Source of the DNA: CAYZJK01 sp964479125
Lineage (GTDB): Bacteria; Patescibacteriota; Saccharimonadia; Saccharimonadales; Saccharimonadaceae
Direction of reading: 5' to 3'
NCBI GenBank assembly: GCA_964479125.1
Contig: CAYZJK010000030.1
Coordinates: 1 to 8,341, forward strand
Length of the DNA stretch: 8,341 nucleotides
The notes under the pieces are model-generated. The model saw nothing but the letters and a program-made list of their open reading frames with translations. It was not told the origin of the DNA and did not search any database. Of the stretch, positions 1 to 5,495 are shown piece by piece (within the stretch, counting starts at the first letter, position 1; every line of letters begins with the position of its first letter). Position numbers and translations under genes: made by a program.

Positions 1-3
1 CAT
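1..3 (-). CDS. Start codon of a gene cut by the window edge (probable ABC exporter ATPase)
   Basis: Reading the minus strand, the permease stop codon TAG (6..4) is followed at once by ATG (3..1). A GGAG Shine-Dalgarno element lies at 16..13, nine bases before that ATG, which is good spacing. This shows directly that another gene probably begins here, in the same operon as the permease. No protein sequence is visible. In Wzm/Wzt and TagG/TagH exporters the ATP-binding subunit commonly follows the permease, so an ATPase is the best guess, by context only. Confidence 0.35.
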
Positions 4-825
4 CTATAATATCTCCGCAAATTTTTTAGAATTTTTAGCAAAATAACGCGCCCCAATAATCAAAATTAAAATAGTCAGAAATACAGGTATTATTGCAAGC
101 CACCAAGTATCTACGGTGGACCATGTTGTTGGTACGGTAGTTGGCGATATTAGGTTATGCCTGACATCCTGAATGATTTGTGCCGCAGGATTAAGCAGCA
201 TTATCTGCTGAGCCTCAAGTCCAAATATGTGGTAATTCGACACTAGGGTTAACGGATATATGATAGGCATTGAATAAAACATAACCTGTAGCACTACATC
301 CCATATATGACCAATGTCACGAAACTTAACATACAGAGTAGATAAAAATAGCGCCACACCAAAGGCCAATAAGAAAAACTGAATTATACTGAACGGAGTC
401 AATAGCACTAACCATGTAAAATCAATGCCTGAAAATAGCGCAAAAATAACTACCACCACCAAATTAATAGCCAGGGAAATCAGAGATGTTGCCATTGCTG
501 ACAATATAACGATATATTTAGGGAAGTTAATCTTCCTCAGAATATCACCCCTACCAACAATTGAATTCATACCAACAGAGGTTGCTTCTGTAAAGAAACT
601 CCATAGAGATATACCAAGAAGAAGTACGATTGGATATTGTGGCGTACCGTCTGTGAATTTTAGAAACTTCACGAAAACCGTATACATCACAGCAAACAAC
701 ATTAGCGGCTTCAATACCGACCACAATATACCCAAAAAAGACCCCTGATACCGCAGCTTAAAGTCTGTTTTGACAAGCTCATACAAAAGAACTCGATTTT
801 TCTTCTCAAAAAGTCCACTTTTCAT
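4..825 (-). CDS. ABC-2 type polysaccharide/polyol-phosphate export permease (Wzm/TagG-like)
   Basis: A 273-residue integral membrane protein of the ABC-2 permease family, which exports lipid-linked glycans such as O-antigen or teichoic acid across the cytoplasmic membrane together with an ATPase subunit. The N-terminal family signature is present at about residues 15-41 (L-x5-D-F-K-L-R-Y-x-G-S-x-L-G-x-x-W-x3-K-P). About six hydrophobic segments follow, near 38-54, 64-80, 107-132, 137-163, 175-193 and 241-259. The C-terminus ends in the usual basic stretch and K-K-F-A-E-I-L. Length is normal for the family. The ATG at 825 is chosen because the signature starts soon after it and a clear promoter sits just upstream. 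No strong Shine-Dalgarno sequence precedes it; AGG lies only two bases before the ATG. The substrate cannot be told from sequence. It is divergent from the glycosyltransferase genes, which likely make or decorate the exported glycan. Confidence 0.9.
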   Translation of the reverse strand: MKSGLFEKKNRVLLYELVKTDFKLRYQGSFLGILWSVLKPLMLFAVMYTVFVKFLKFTDGTPQYPIVLLLGISLWSFFTEATSVGMNSIVGRGDILRKINFPKYIVILSAMATSLISLAINLVVVVIFALFSGIDFTWLVLLTPFSIIQFFLLAFGVALFLSTLYVKFRDIGHIWDVVLQVMFYSMPIIYPLTLVSNYHIFGLEAQQIMLLNPAAQIIQDVRHNLISPTTVPTTWSTVDTWWLAIIPVFLTILILIIGARYFAKNSKKFAEIL

Positions 826-834
826 TACCTACTA

Positions 835-862
835 ATTATACCCCAATTACTAGTGCCAACAA
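835..862 (-). promoter_or_regulatory. Promoter of the ABC permease gene, near-leaderless
   Basis: On the minus strand, TTGTTG (862..857) is followed after 16 bases by a perfect TATAAT (840..835). Only nine bases separate the -10 hexamer from the ATG at 825, so a transcript starting about seven bases downstream of the -10 would have a leader of two or three bases. The bases before the hexamer are GGGG, giving the GGTATAAT form that recurs in this window. The assignment is from sequence match only. Confidence 0.6.
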
Positions 863-888
863 AACGAAATGATATTAGCAAAATAGGT

Positions 889-900
889 TATCATAGAGGT
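889..900 (+). promoter_or_regulatory. Weak candidate -10 of the first glycosyltransferase gene
   Basis: TATCAT (889-894) lies exactly six bases before the ATG at 901, the same geometry as other starts here. The six bases between are AGAGGT. They resemble a Shine-Dalgarno sequence but touch the start codon, which is too close for normal use. No convincing -35 is visible. It lies in the 75-base gap shared with the divergent permease promoter. Confidence 0.3.
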
Positions 901-1944
901 ATGAGTCCTAATCCCCAGCTAAGTATAATAATCCCTGTCTGGAATACAGGCGATTGTATTAAGGATATAGTAAAATCTATAACGTCACAAAAATTTGATG
1001 ACTTTGAGCTGCTGCTTGTCGATGACGGCTCTACCGACAACACGCCATCCATACTAAAGGAGTTAGGTAGAAATGATGCTCGCATACGCATATTCACTAA
1101 ACCTAACGGAGGGCCTTCTAGCGCAAGGAATACCGGACTAGATAACGCCAAGGGTAAGTATATACAGTTCTACGATAGCGATGACAATATTTCCGATGAT
1201 GCATTATCTACAGTAATGAACGCAGTGAATAGCCACGATAGAGACCTTTTGGTGTCTGGATGGCAAATAGACGTCGAGGGCACCAAAGGGATATTCAGAG
1301 GCTACAAACAAATCAACCCCGAGCCAGAAATTATCGATGACAATATAATTGAATATACACTGGGTTCAATCGGCAGTGGCGGCACTTTATATAATTTGTG
1401 GAATAAGTTATTTAAGGCTGAAATTATAAAGGAAAACAACCTCAGGTTTCGCGAAGACTTAAGGTTTGGCGAGGATCTAATATTCTCGTTACAATATATC
1501 AGTAAAATTAGATCTATCCAGGTTATCCCTGATATCACTTATCACTACCTGACAAATAGCAAGACTAGTGTTTTTTCATCCTCATCACTAGTGCCCGAAT
1601 ATCGACTGGCAAATGATACGGCTATAATTCAATTCGCTGGAAACAACCCTAGCGAAGAAATAGTATCTCTACTCAATTGGGTCAGGAGTAGGTGGCTGAT
1701 GTCTTACTGGTCTATGGTCGCAGGATCAAAGAAGTCGATAGCTGAGAAATTTAAGTTGGTTGACGAATTTAAGCCTAATAGTATTAGGCTATCTAGAGTA
1801 AAGTATATCGGCCTAAAGAAATTTTGCCTACAGATAGTGTCTCAAGTGTCGCGACTAACAAACACTGGCGCATTTATATTTGGCTGGATGATGAACTTAG
1901 CCAAGAGAACTGTTCTACTAACAAAGACACGCATTAGGGGTTAG
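901..1944 (+). CDS. Family 2 glycosyltransferase (GT-A fold)
   Basis: A 347-residue soluble glycosyltransferase, probably transferring a nucleotide-activated sugar to a growing surface glycan at the inner face of the membrane. From the ATG at 901: strand one with the nucleotide-binding motif S-I-I-I-P-V-W-N (8-15), V-D-D-G-S-T-D-N-T (40-48), G-P-S-S-A-R-N-T-G (71-79) and the metal-binding D-S-D-D (92-95). Further on are L-W-N-K-L-F and F-G-E-D-L-I-F, the latter holding the usual catalytic-base E-D pair. The C-terminal third has no recognised domain. The frame stays open upstream to a GTG at 853, but that start overlaps the divergent promoter and adds residues not typical of the family, so ATG 901 is preferred. 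The donor and acceptor sugars are unknown. Confidence 0.88.
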   Translation: MSPNPQLSIIIPVWNTGDCIKDIVKSITSQKFDDFELLLVDDGSTDNTPSILKELGRNDARIRIFTKPNGGPSSARNTGLDNAKGKYIQFYDSDDNISDDALSTVMNAVNSHDRDLLVSGWQIDVEGTKGIFRGYKQINPEPEIIDDNIIEYTLGSIGSGGTLYNLWNKLFKAEIIKENNLRFREDLRFGEDLIFSLQYISKIRSIQVIPDITYHYLTNSKTSVFSSSSLVPEYRLANDTAIIQFAGNNPSEEIVSLLNWVRSRWLMSYWSMVAGSKKSIAEKFKLVDEFKPNSIRLSRVKYIGLKKFCLQIVSQVSRLTNTGAFIFGWMMNLAKRTVLLTKTRIRG

Positions 1945-1953
1945 TGGTACAAT
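1945..1953 (+). promoter_or_regulatory. Extended -10 promoter of the GtrB-like gene, leaderless geometry
   Basis: TGGTACAAT fills the short gap after the preceding stop codon: the TGG at 1945-1947 is an extended -10 element and TACAAT is at 1948-1953. The ATG begins six bases later, at 1960, with no Shine-Dalgarno sequence between. Transcription starting at the usual distance would begin at or next to the A of the ATG. The -35 is poor (AAGACA at 1924-1929, 18-base spacer). The identical nine bases precede rnpA. Confidence 0.5.
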
Positions 1954-1959
1954 AACGAT

Positions 1960-2910
1960 ATGAAGATTGTTACTATTTTGATACCAGCCTACAACGAAGA
2001 GGAAGTTCTTGGTTCTTTGTTTGATCGGCTCGATGGACTAGCTACCTCTATAAAAAACTACAAGTTTGAGTTCCTATTTGTGAACGATGGTAGTCGAGAC
2101 AACACATTAGAGATTATAAAATCTCAGGCTAAGAAGGACAGTCGTGTATCGTATATTAATTTGTCACGAAACTTCGGTAAAGAAATAGCGATGATCGCTG
2201 GAATTGATCATGTAAGGGGTGATGCGATGGTGATTATTGATGCCGACCTGCAGGATCCACCTGAGTTAATACCCGAGATGATTAAACACTGGGAAGAAGG
2301 CTATGATGATGTGTATGCCAGAAGAAGTAGTCGCGAAGGTGAGACTTGGCTAAAGAAAAAGACCTCCGAGATGTACTACAAGATACTTCAGTCAAGCACC
2401 AATATACCGATTCAGATCGATACTGGTGATTTTAGGCTACTTGATCGGCGCTGTATTGATGCGCTCAAGCAGTTTCGCGAGTCCCAGCGCAACACCAAGG
2501 CGATGTTTAGCTGGATTGGTTATAAGAAAAAAGAGATTTTCTATAACCGCGACCCAAGGCTTGCTGGCACAACTAAGTGGAATTATCGAAAACTATCCAA
2601 CTTGGCAATTGATGGCATAACTAGCTTTACAACAGCACCGCTAAGGATTGCTACGATAACCGGTTTACTGATATCTGCTATTTCTTTCCTTTATATTATA
2701 TATCTGTTGGTGCGACCACTATTTGGCGTGTCGACTGGTGCCGGATATTCATCGACTCTGGCGGTTATACTATTTATGGGCGGCGTACAGATGTTATTCT
2801 TGGGAATTATCGGTGAATATATTGGCCGGATATTTAATGAAACTAAAAATCGACCGCTGTACTTCATAGAAGAATACCATGCAGGAACTGATAAAAAAGC
2901 ACGAGACTAA
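1960..2910 (+). CDS. GtrB/DPM1-type polyprenyl-phosphate glycosyltransferase
   Basis: A 316-residue membrane-anchored GT2 enzyme of the dolichol-phosphate mannosyltransferase-like group. Members transfer a sugar from a nucleotide donor to polyprenyl phosphate on the cytoplasmic side. Visible motifs: I-P-A-Y-N-E-E-E (8-15), V-N-D-G-S-R-D-N-T (41-49), the metal and catalytic segment D-A-D-L-Q-D-P-P-E (94-102), G-D-F-R-L-L-D-R-R (156-164) and T-K-W-N-Y-R-K-L (205-212). Two transmembrane helices follow, near 229-250 and 264-287, as in GtrB. The start is the only ATG before the first motif. The end overlaps the GtrA-like gene, its natural partner. Which sugar is transferred is not visible. Confidence 0.9.
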   Translation: MKIVTILIPAYNEEEVLGSLFDRLDGLATSIKNYKFEFLFVNDGSRDNTLEIIKSQAKKDSRVSYINLSRNFGKEIAMIAGIDHVRGDAMVIIDADLQDPPELIPEMIKHWEEGYDDVYARRSSREGETWLKKKTSEMYYKILQSSTNIPIQIDTGDFRLLDRRCIDALKQFRESQRNTKAMFSWIGYKKKEIFYNRDPRLAGTTKWNYRKLSNLAIDGITSFTTAPLRIATITGLLISAISFLYIIYLLVRPLFGVSTGAGYSSTLAVILFMGGVQMLFLGIIGEYIGRIFNETKNRPLYFIEEYHAGTDKKARD

Positions 2911-3313
2911 ACTTAGGTTTGGCCTGATTGGTGGGCTAAATACCCTGCTTGATTTTGGGCTTTTGTTCGCTTTTAGTTCTATTTTGGGTGTACCTAAGTT
3001 ATTCGCAAATATCTTGTCGACCTCTGTAGCTTTCGTGTTTAGCTTCTTTGCAAACAAGAAATATACGTTTAAGTCATCTAGTAAAGAAAATATTGTTCGA
3101 GAGATGGTGCTATTTACTGTTGTCACCCTGTTTGGCTTATGGGTAATCCAGGGTGCGATAATTTACTTCCTGTCCCCTGTTATCGTAAATATTGGGTTTA
3201 GCCAGGATGTATCGCTGATGATCAGTAAATTAATCGCTACGGTGTTTAGCCTTATCTGGAATTATCTACTATACTCACGAGTGGTTTTTACACACAAAAC
3301 AAATAGCAAATAG
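2879..3313 (+). CDS. GtrA-family membrane protein (candidate lipid-linked sugar flippase)
   Basis: A 144-residue protein with four hydrophobic helices (about 12-34, 40-58, 76-98, 112-134) and a basic cytoplasmic N-terminus. Family features are R-F-G-L-I-G-G-L-N-T (13-22) in helix one and F-F-A-N-K-K-Y-T-F (56-64) after helix two. GtrA proteins are thought to flip polyprenyl-phosphate sugars made by GtrB. The ATG at 2879 lies 32 bases inside the GtrB-like gene in another frame, with only a weak AGAAGA element upstream, so translation is probably coupled to the upstream gene. A third, polytopic transferase (GtrC-type) that would use the flipped sugar is not in this window. Confidence 0.87.
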   Translation: MQELIKKHETKLRFGLIGGLNTLLDFGLLFAFSSILGVPKLFANILSTSVAFVFSFFANKKYTFKSSSKENIVREMVLFTVVTLFGLWVIQGAIIYFLSPVIVNIGFSQDVSLMISKLIATVFSLIWNYLLYSRVVFTHKTNSK

Positions 3314-3338
3314 TAAGCCTTGACACTATATATAGCGC

Positions 3339-3403
3339 CCCAGCAGCTTACCCTCTGTTGGGACCATGTCAATATATGGACATACGCTAGATGTAGCGTA
3401 TGT
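3339..3403. repeat. Two hairpins in the convergent gap between the gtrA-like gene and khpB
   Basis: The 92-base gap between two gene ends holds two inverted repeats. One pairs CCCAGCAG (3339-3346) with CTGTTGGG (3355-3362), eight pairs with one G-T mismatch on the plus strand and an 8-base loop. The other pairs ACATACGCTA (3380-3389) with TAGCGTATGT (3394-3403), ten perfect pairs around GATG, and ends two bases past the khpB stop. Neither has a T tract on either strand. They may help end transcription from both sides, but they are not textbook terminators. Confidence 0.5.
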
Positions 3404-3405
3404 GA

Positions 3406-3867
3406 CTATGAGCTCTTTTGAGAGATAATTAGGCGACGATCACGGCCTTCACCCTCTGAGTGGGTTGTGATATCACTATACTCACTAGCAACGTGATGAA
3501 CTGTCCAACGATCAGCAGCATTAAGGTCTAGCACCTTGGAGTTACTAGTTTCGCGCACCTGTGCGATCCACTGCCTGGCCTGTTCGGCGACTTTCTCGGC
3601 GTGCTGTTTCTTGTAGTCGGCAATGTCGATACTAACCCTAGTAAGTGCGGCATCTTTAGACCTAAGAGTAGCCGATAACAGAGACTGCAAACCCCTAAGT
3701 GTCTCGGCACCACGACCAATCAACAGGCTATTTCGTTCGCTTGAAGGGATTGAAGCAACCACAATATCATCCTCAACTGAAACTGTCACATCTAGATTTA
3801 GGTCGAAGAAAGCAATAATGTCTTCTAGATATTTTTTTACGAACTGTACGGTAGATATTTGATCCAT
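3406..3867 (-). CDS. khpB: KhpB/Jag-like RNA-binding protein (KH and R3H domains)
   Basis: A 153-residue cytoplasmic RNA-binding protein. The KH domain (about 1-85) carries L-L-I-G-R-G-A-E-T-L-R-G-L-Q (48-61), in which the second glycine of the usual G-x-x-G loop is alanine (G51-R-G-A54). The R3H domain (about 88-149) has R120-x3-H124 followed by T-H-S-E-G-E-G-R-D-R-R (135-145). The N-terminal Jag_N domain present in many Firmicutes homologues is missing; the protein starts directly at the KH part. The ATG at 3867 has a strong Shine-Dalgarno element overlapping the yidC stop, so the two genes form an operon. KhpB proteins bind many RNAs and are linked to cell division and envelope control in Gram-positives; the role here is inferred from family and from the conserved yidC-khpB pairing. 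Confidence 0.88.
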   Translation of the reverse strand: MDQISTVQFVKKYLEDIIAFFDLNLDVTVSVEDDIVVASIPSSERNSLLIGRGAETLRGLQSLLSATLRSKDAALTRVSIDIADYKKQHAEKVAEQARQWIAQVRETSNSKVLDLNAADRWTVHHVASEYSDITTHSEGEGRDRRLIISQKSS

Positions 3868-3872
3868 ATGAA

Positions 3873-3881
3873 CCTCTCCTT
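3873..3881 (-). promoter_or_regulatory. Shine-Dalgarno site of khpB overlapping the yidC stop
   Basis: AAGGAGAGG reads on the minus strand at 3881..3873, with its AAGGAG core ending eight bases before the khpB ATG. Its first two bases lie within the yidC TAA (3882..3880). The start is thereby fixed, and a ribosome finishing yidC would sit on the khpB site, which points to translational coupling. It is the strongest Shine-Dalgarno sequence in the window. Confidence 0.8.
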
Positions 3882-4797
3882 ATTTATCCTTGGCTGTTAT
3901 ACGAGTAATTTTCGCCTCGGTCGCCTCGCTGGCACGCTTTTTAGCGGATGGCTGCTTAGTAATATTCTCTTTGGCGATCTGCTCCATCTCTTCCTTGTCT
4001 TTACCCAGGATGAGCTTGTTCTGAAGATAGGCAACGGCGTTACCAGTAGCCATATATAGCGCCAACGCACCTGGCAGGCTGATCATGATAAAGAACAGCA
4101 TAACTGGCATGAACTTCATCATCTTGCGCATAACTATAGCGTTCACCTCTGCTTGATCAGCTTCTTTGCCCTGCCCAGCCTCAGCCAGGACATCGCGCAG
4201 TCGCTTGTTACTGTCAGTATTTGGTGACATCTGCTTTGATAGGAAGAACTGTAGCAGTGCAGCTAGTAGTGCGAGTACCAATAATCCAATTGCTACACCA
4301 TTTTCAGAAACGGCGTGTTGAGTTAGGTCGATAAATCCGAGGAAGTTCTGGTTGAAATTATCGGGGCTAGCCAACAATTCCTTAACCGCTGGAATATTGT
4401 CCATAAATCCGTAAGTGAACTTACCTAGCTCGTCTCGGTGCATAGCAAAAATCTGAACCACACGGTAGATACCAATAAGAATTGGTAGTTGGATTAATAG
4501 GACGCCAATTGAACCAAATGGGCTGATATTGTGCTTTTTATATAGCTCCATCATTGCTAGGCCTTGAGCCTGCTTGTCATTTTTGTACTTAGCCTGGATC
4601 TTTTTGAGTTCCGGCTGCATCTTGCGCATAGCTTTTGTCTGATGTAGCTGCTTCTTAACTAGTGGCCAAAGCAGGAACCTGATGATCACCGTAAATATGA
4701 TAATACTTATACCAAAGTCGCCGCCTGGGACAATAGAATAAATCGCCATCAGGAGATTTAAGATTGGTTGAACAATAATTACATCAAATAAATTCAC
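3880..4797 (-). CDS. yidC: YidC/Oxa1 membrane protein insertase
   Basis: A 305-residue insertase that places proteins in the cytoplasmic membrane, alone or with Sec. About five hydrophobic segments (near 9-23, 29-47, 95-117, 166-187, 228-260) match the conserved YidC core. R40, in I-I-I-R-F-L-L-W-P-L, is the groove arginine of the family. A charged loop (about 48-90) with K-M-Q-P-E-L-K-K-I-Q-A-K-Y follows. There is no lipoprotein cysteine and no large extracytoplasmic domain, so it resembles the short Gram-positive form without a lipobox. The C-terminal tail (about 266-305) is highly charged with many lysines, as in homologues that contact the ribosome. The start is GTG 4797: GAGG (4809..4806) lies eight bases before it, whereas an in-frame GTG at 4806 would overlap that element. 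It is followed 12 bases later by khpB. Confidence 0.93.
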   Translation of the reverse strand: MNLFDVIIVQPILNLLMAIYSIVPGGDFGISIIIFTVIIRFLLWPLVKKQLHQTKAMRKMQPELKKIQAKYKNDKQAQGLAMMELYKKHNISPFGSIGVLLIQLPILIGIYRVVQIFAMHRDELGKFTYGFMDNIPAVKELLASPDNFNQNFLGFIDLTQHAVSENGVAIGLLVLALLAALLQFFLSKQMSPNTDSNKRLRDVLAEAGQGKEADQAEVNAIVMRKMMKFMPVMLFFIMISLPGALALYMATGNAVAYLQNKLILGKDKEEMEQIAKENITKQPSAKKRASEATEAKITRITAKDK

Positions 4798-4805
4798 TCG
4801 CAACA

Positions 4806-4809
4806 CCTC
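4806..4809 (-). promoter_or_regulatory. Shine-Dalgarno site that decides the yidC start
   Basis: GAGG on the minus strand (4809..4806) is eight bases from GTG 4797, two from TTG 4803, and overlaps the in-frame GTG at 4806. Spacing therefore favours GTG 4797 and a protein beginning M-N-L-F-D-V, three residues shorter than the longest reading. Confidence 0.65.
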
Positions 4810-4832
4810 AAAGTTAGTTCGTTATCTATATA

Positions 4833-4841
4833 ATTATACCA
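4833..4841 (-). promoter_or_regulatory. Extended -10 promoter of the yidC-khpB operon
   Basis: TGGTATAAT on the minus strand (4841..4833) combines a TGN extension with a perfect TATAAT (4838..4833). It lies in the 65-base gap after rnpA. No good -35 is seen. Transcription would start near 4826, leaving a leader of roughly 28 bases that holds the GAGG site. In contrast to rnpA and rpmH, this operon thus appears to have a normal leader. Confidence 0.55.
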
Positions 4842-4862
4842 CAATGACGGTGTTGTAATTAA

Positions 4863-5210
4863 CTACTTGTATAAATCTGCCTGAGATAATAGCTGTTTCA
4901 CTAACTTTGTGAGCGATGGACTATCAATCGAAAATAGCTCGGCAGAAAATACCATTAATGCGATATCATAGCCACTTTTTAGGGTTGGCTCCTCTAGCCT
5001 AATAATCTCGTATAGCCTTCGGCGCACACGGTTGCGCTTAACCGCTGATTTGATTATCTTTTTGCCGACCACCACTGTATAGCGGCTAGTTTTGCGCCTT
5101 GGATTGGCTATATATTTAAGAGTTAGCATGTGAGTGCGTACAGAATCACCGTTTTTATACAGGTATCGAAGACTTCCATGTCCGTGGAATCGGAATTTTT
5201 GAGCTAACAT
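4863..5210 (-). CDS. rnpA: Ribonuclease P protein component
   Basis: A 115-residue basic protein that binds the RNase P catalytic RNA and helps it remove the 5' leader of tRNA precursors. The family signature is clear at 54-68: K-S-A-V-K-R-N-R-V-R-R-R-L-Y-E, with the R59-N60-R61 core. R-Y-T-V-V-V-G-K-K (43-51) forms the preceding central strand. The short C-terminus ends in a helix, and length is normal. ATG 5210 places the first conserved R-F motif at residues 6-8, as in homologues. No Shine-Dalgarno sequence lies within reach: AGGA is 16 bases away, and an extended -10 lies between. rpmH is directly upstream, but a terminator separates the two. Confidence 0.93.
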   Translation of the reverse strand: MLAQKFRFHGHGSLRYLYKNGDSVRTHMLTLKYIANPRRKTSRYTVVVGKKIIKSAVKRNRVRRRLYEIIRLEEPTLKSGYDIALMVFSAELFSIDSPSLTKLVKQLLSQADLYK

Positions 5211-5217
5211 ATATATA

Positions 5218-5226
5218 ATTGTACCA
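5218..5226 (-). promoter_or_regulatory. Extended -10 promoter of rnpA, leaderless geometry
   Basis: On the minus strand TGGTACAAT (5226..5218) ends seven bases before the rnpA ATG; the bases between are TATATAT. The nine bases are identical to those before the GtrB-like gene. A -35 at normal spacing would read TTAGTT, inside the tail of the rpmH terminator, so the extended -10 probably carries recognition. Initiation at the usual distance would place the 5' end at or next to the start codon. Confidence 0.5.
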
Positions 5227-5244
5227 TCCTGGTGAACATAAACT

Positions 5245-5272
5245 AAAAACCTCTCTGTAGCGAGAGGTTTTT
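5245..5272 (-). terminator. Intrinsic terminator after rpmH
   Basis: An 11-base-pair perfect stem pairs AAAAACCTCTC (5245-5255) with GAGAGGTTTTT (5262-5272) around the six-base loop 5256-5261. Read on the minus strand it begins two bases after the rpmH stop and ends in TTTTTAG, a classic U-tract terminator. The arms also give a T tract on the plus strand, so it could act in both directions. It separates rpmH from rnpA. Confidence 0.85.
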
Positions 5273-5274
5273 AA

Positions 5275-5412
5275 TTAGATGGCAATCTTTGCTCGACCTT
5301 TTAGGCGTCGTCGCTTCAATACGTTGCGGCCGGCCTTAGTTGAAACACGTGCCCTAAAACCATGCGTCTTTGCACGATGGCGTGTGTGGGGTTGGTATGT
5401 TCTTTTTGGCAT
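5275..5412 (-). CDS. rpmH: 50S ribosomal protein L34
   Basis: A 45-codon gene encoding the small, highly basic protein L34 of the large ribosomal subunit. The translation begins M-P-K-R-T-Y-Q-P and contains the family core H-G-F-R-A-R (17-22) and A-G-R-N-V-L-K-R-R-R-L-K-G-R (27-40), ending A-K-I-A-I before TAA at 5277..5275. Length is normal. No Shine-Dalgarno sequence precedes ATG 5412, and a promoter lies immediately upstream. Its position next to rnpA and divergent from dnaA is the standard oriC arrangement. Homologues often start M-K-R-T-Y-Q-P; the extra proline after the first methionine occurs in several phyla. Confidence 0.96.
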   Translation of the reverse strand: MPKRTYQPHTRHRAKTHGFRARVSTKAGRNVLKRRRLKGRAKIAI

Positions 5413-5421
5413 ATCTACATA

Positions 5422-5450
5422 ATAGTAGCACTTTTTAGTTTATTTCTCAA
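5422..5450 (-). promoter_or_regulatory. Promoter of rpmH, near-leaderless
   Basis: On the minus strand TTGAGA (5450..5445, five of six matches to the -35 consensus) is followed after exactly 17 bases by TACTAT (5427..5422), which has a TGC extension (5430..5428). Nine bases separate it from the ATG, so the leader would be about two or three bases. An overlapping TATTAT (5424..5419) is six bases from the ATG but has poor -35 spacing. Confidence 0.65.
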
Positions 5451-5455
5451 GTGCT
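5427..5455. repeat. Inverted repeat AGCACTT/AAGTGCT across the rpmH promoter
   Basis: AGCACTT (5427-5433) and AAGTGCT (5449-5455) are perfect seven-base inverted arms 15 bases apart. One arm touches the rpmH -10 and the other meets the -35. A third copy, AAGTGCTA, lies at 5540-5547 between DnaA boxes and matches TAGCACTT (5426-5433) over eight bases. This fits an operator, but no regulator is known from sequence. Confidence 0.35.
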
Positions 5456-5477
5456 GAGGTGATTTTACCCAAAATTA

Positions 5478-5486
5478 TGGTATAGT
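5478..5486 (+). promoter_or_regulatory. Possible second, distal promoter of dnaA
   Basis: TGGTATAGT has a TGG extension and a five-of-six -10 match (TATAGT, 5481-5486), the same form as other promoters here. No -35 is visible. A transcript from it would begin near 5493 and carry all four upstream DnaA boxes in a leader of about 168 bases. Confidence 0.3.
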
Positions 5487-5495
5487 AAATCAACC

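Noticed and set aside
425..748. 107-codon plus-strand frame opposite the permease
   Set aside because: It is antisense to a clear membrane protein gene, with no family features and no ribosome site.
853..900. GTG start 16 codons upstream for the first glycosyltransferase
   Set aside because: It lies inside the divergent permease promoter, has no Shine-Dalgarno sequence and adds non-family residues before the first conserved strand.
3320..3372. TTGACA on the plus strand (3320-3325) and on the minus strand (3372..3367) as promoters in the convergent gap
   Set aside because: Neither has a -10 hexamer at 15-19 bases, and both would transcribe against a gene end.
3859..4059. 66-codon plus-strand frame opposite the yidC 3' end and khpB start
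   Set aside because: It is a shadow of two well-supported genes on the other strand.
4798..4806. GTG 4806 as the yidC start
   Set aside because: That codon overlaps the GAGG ribosome site, which is ideally spaced for GTG 4797.
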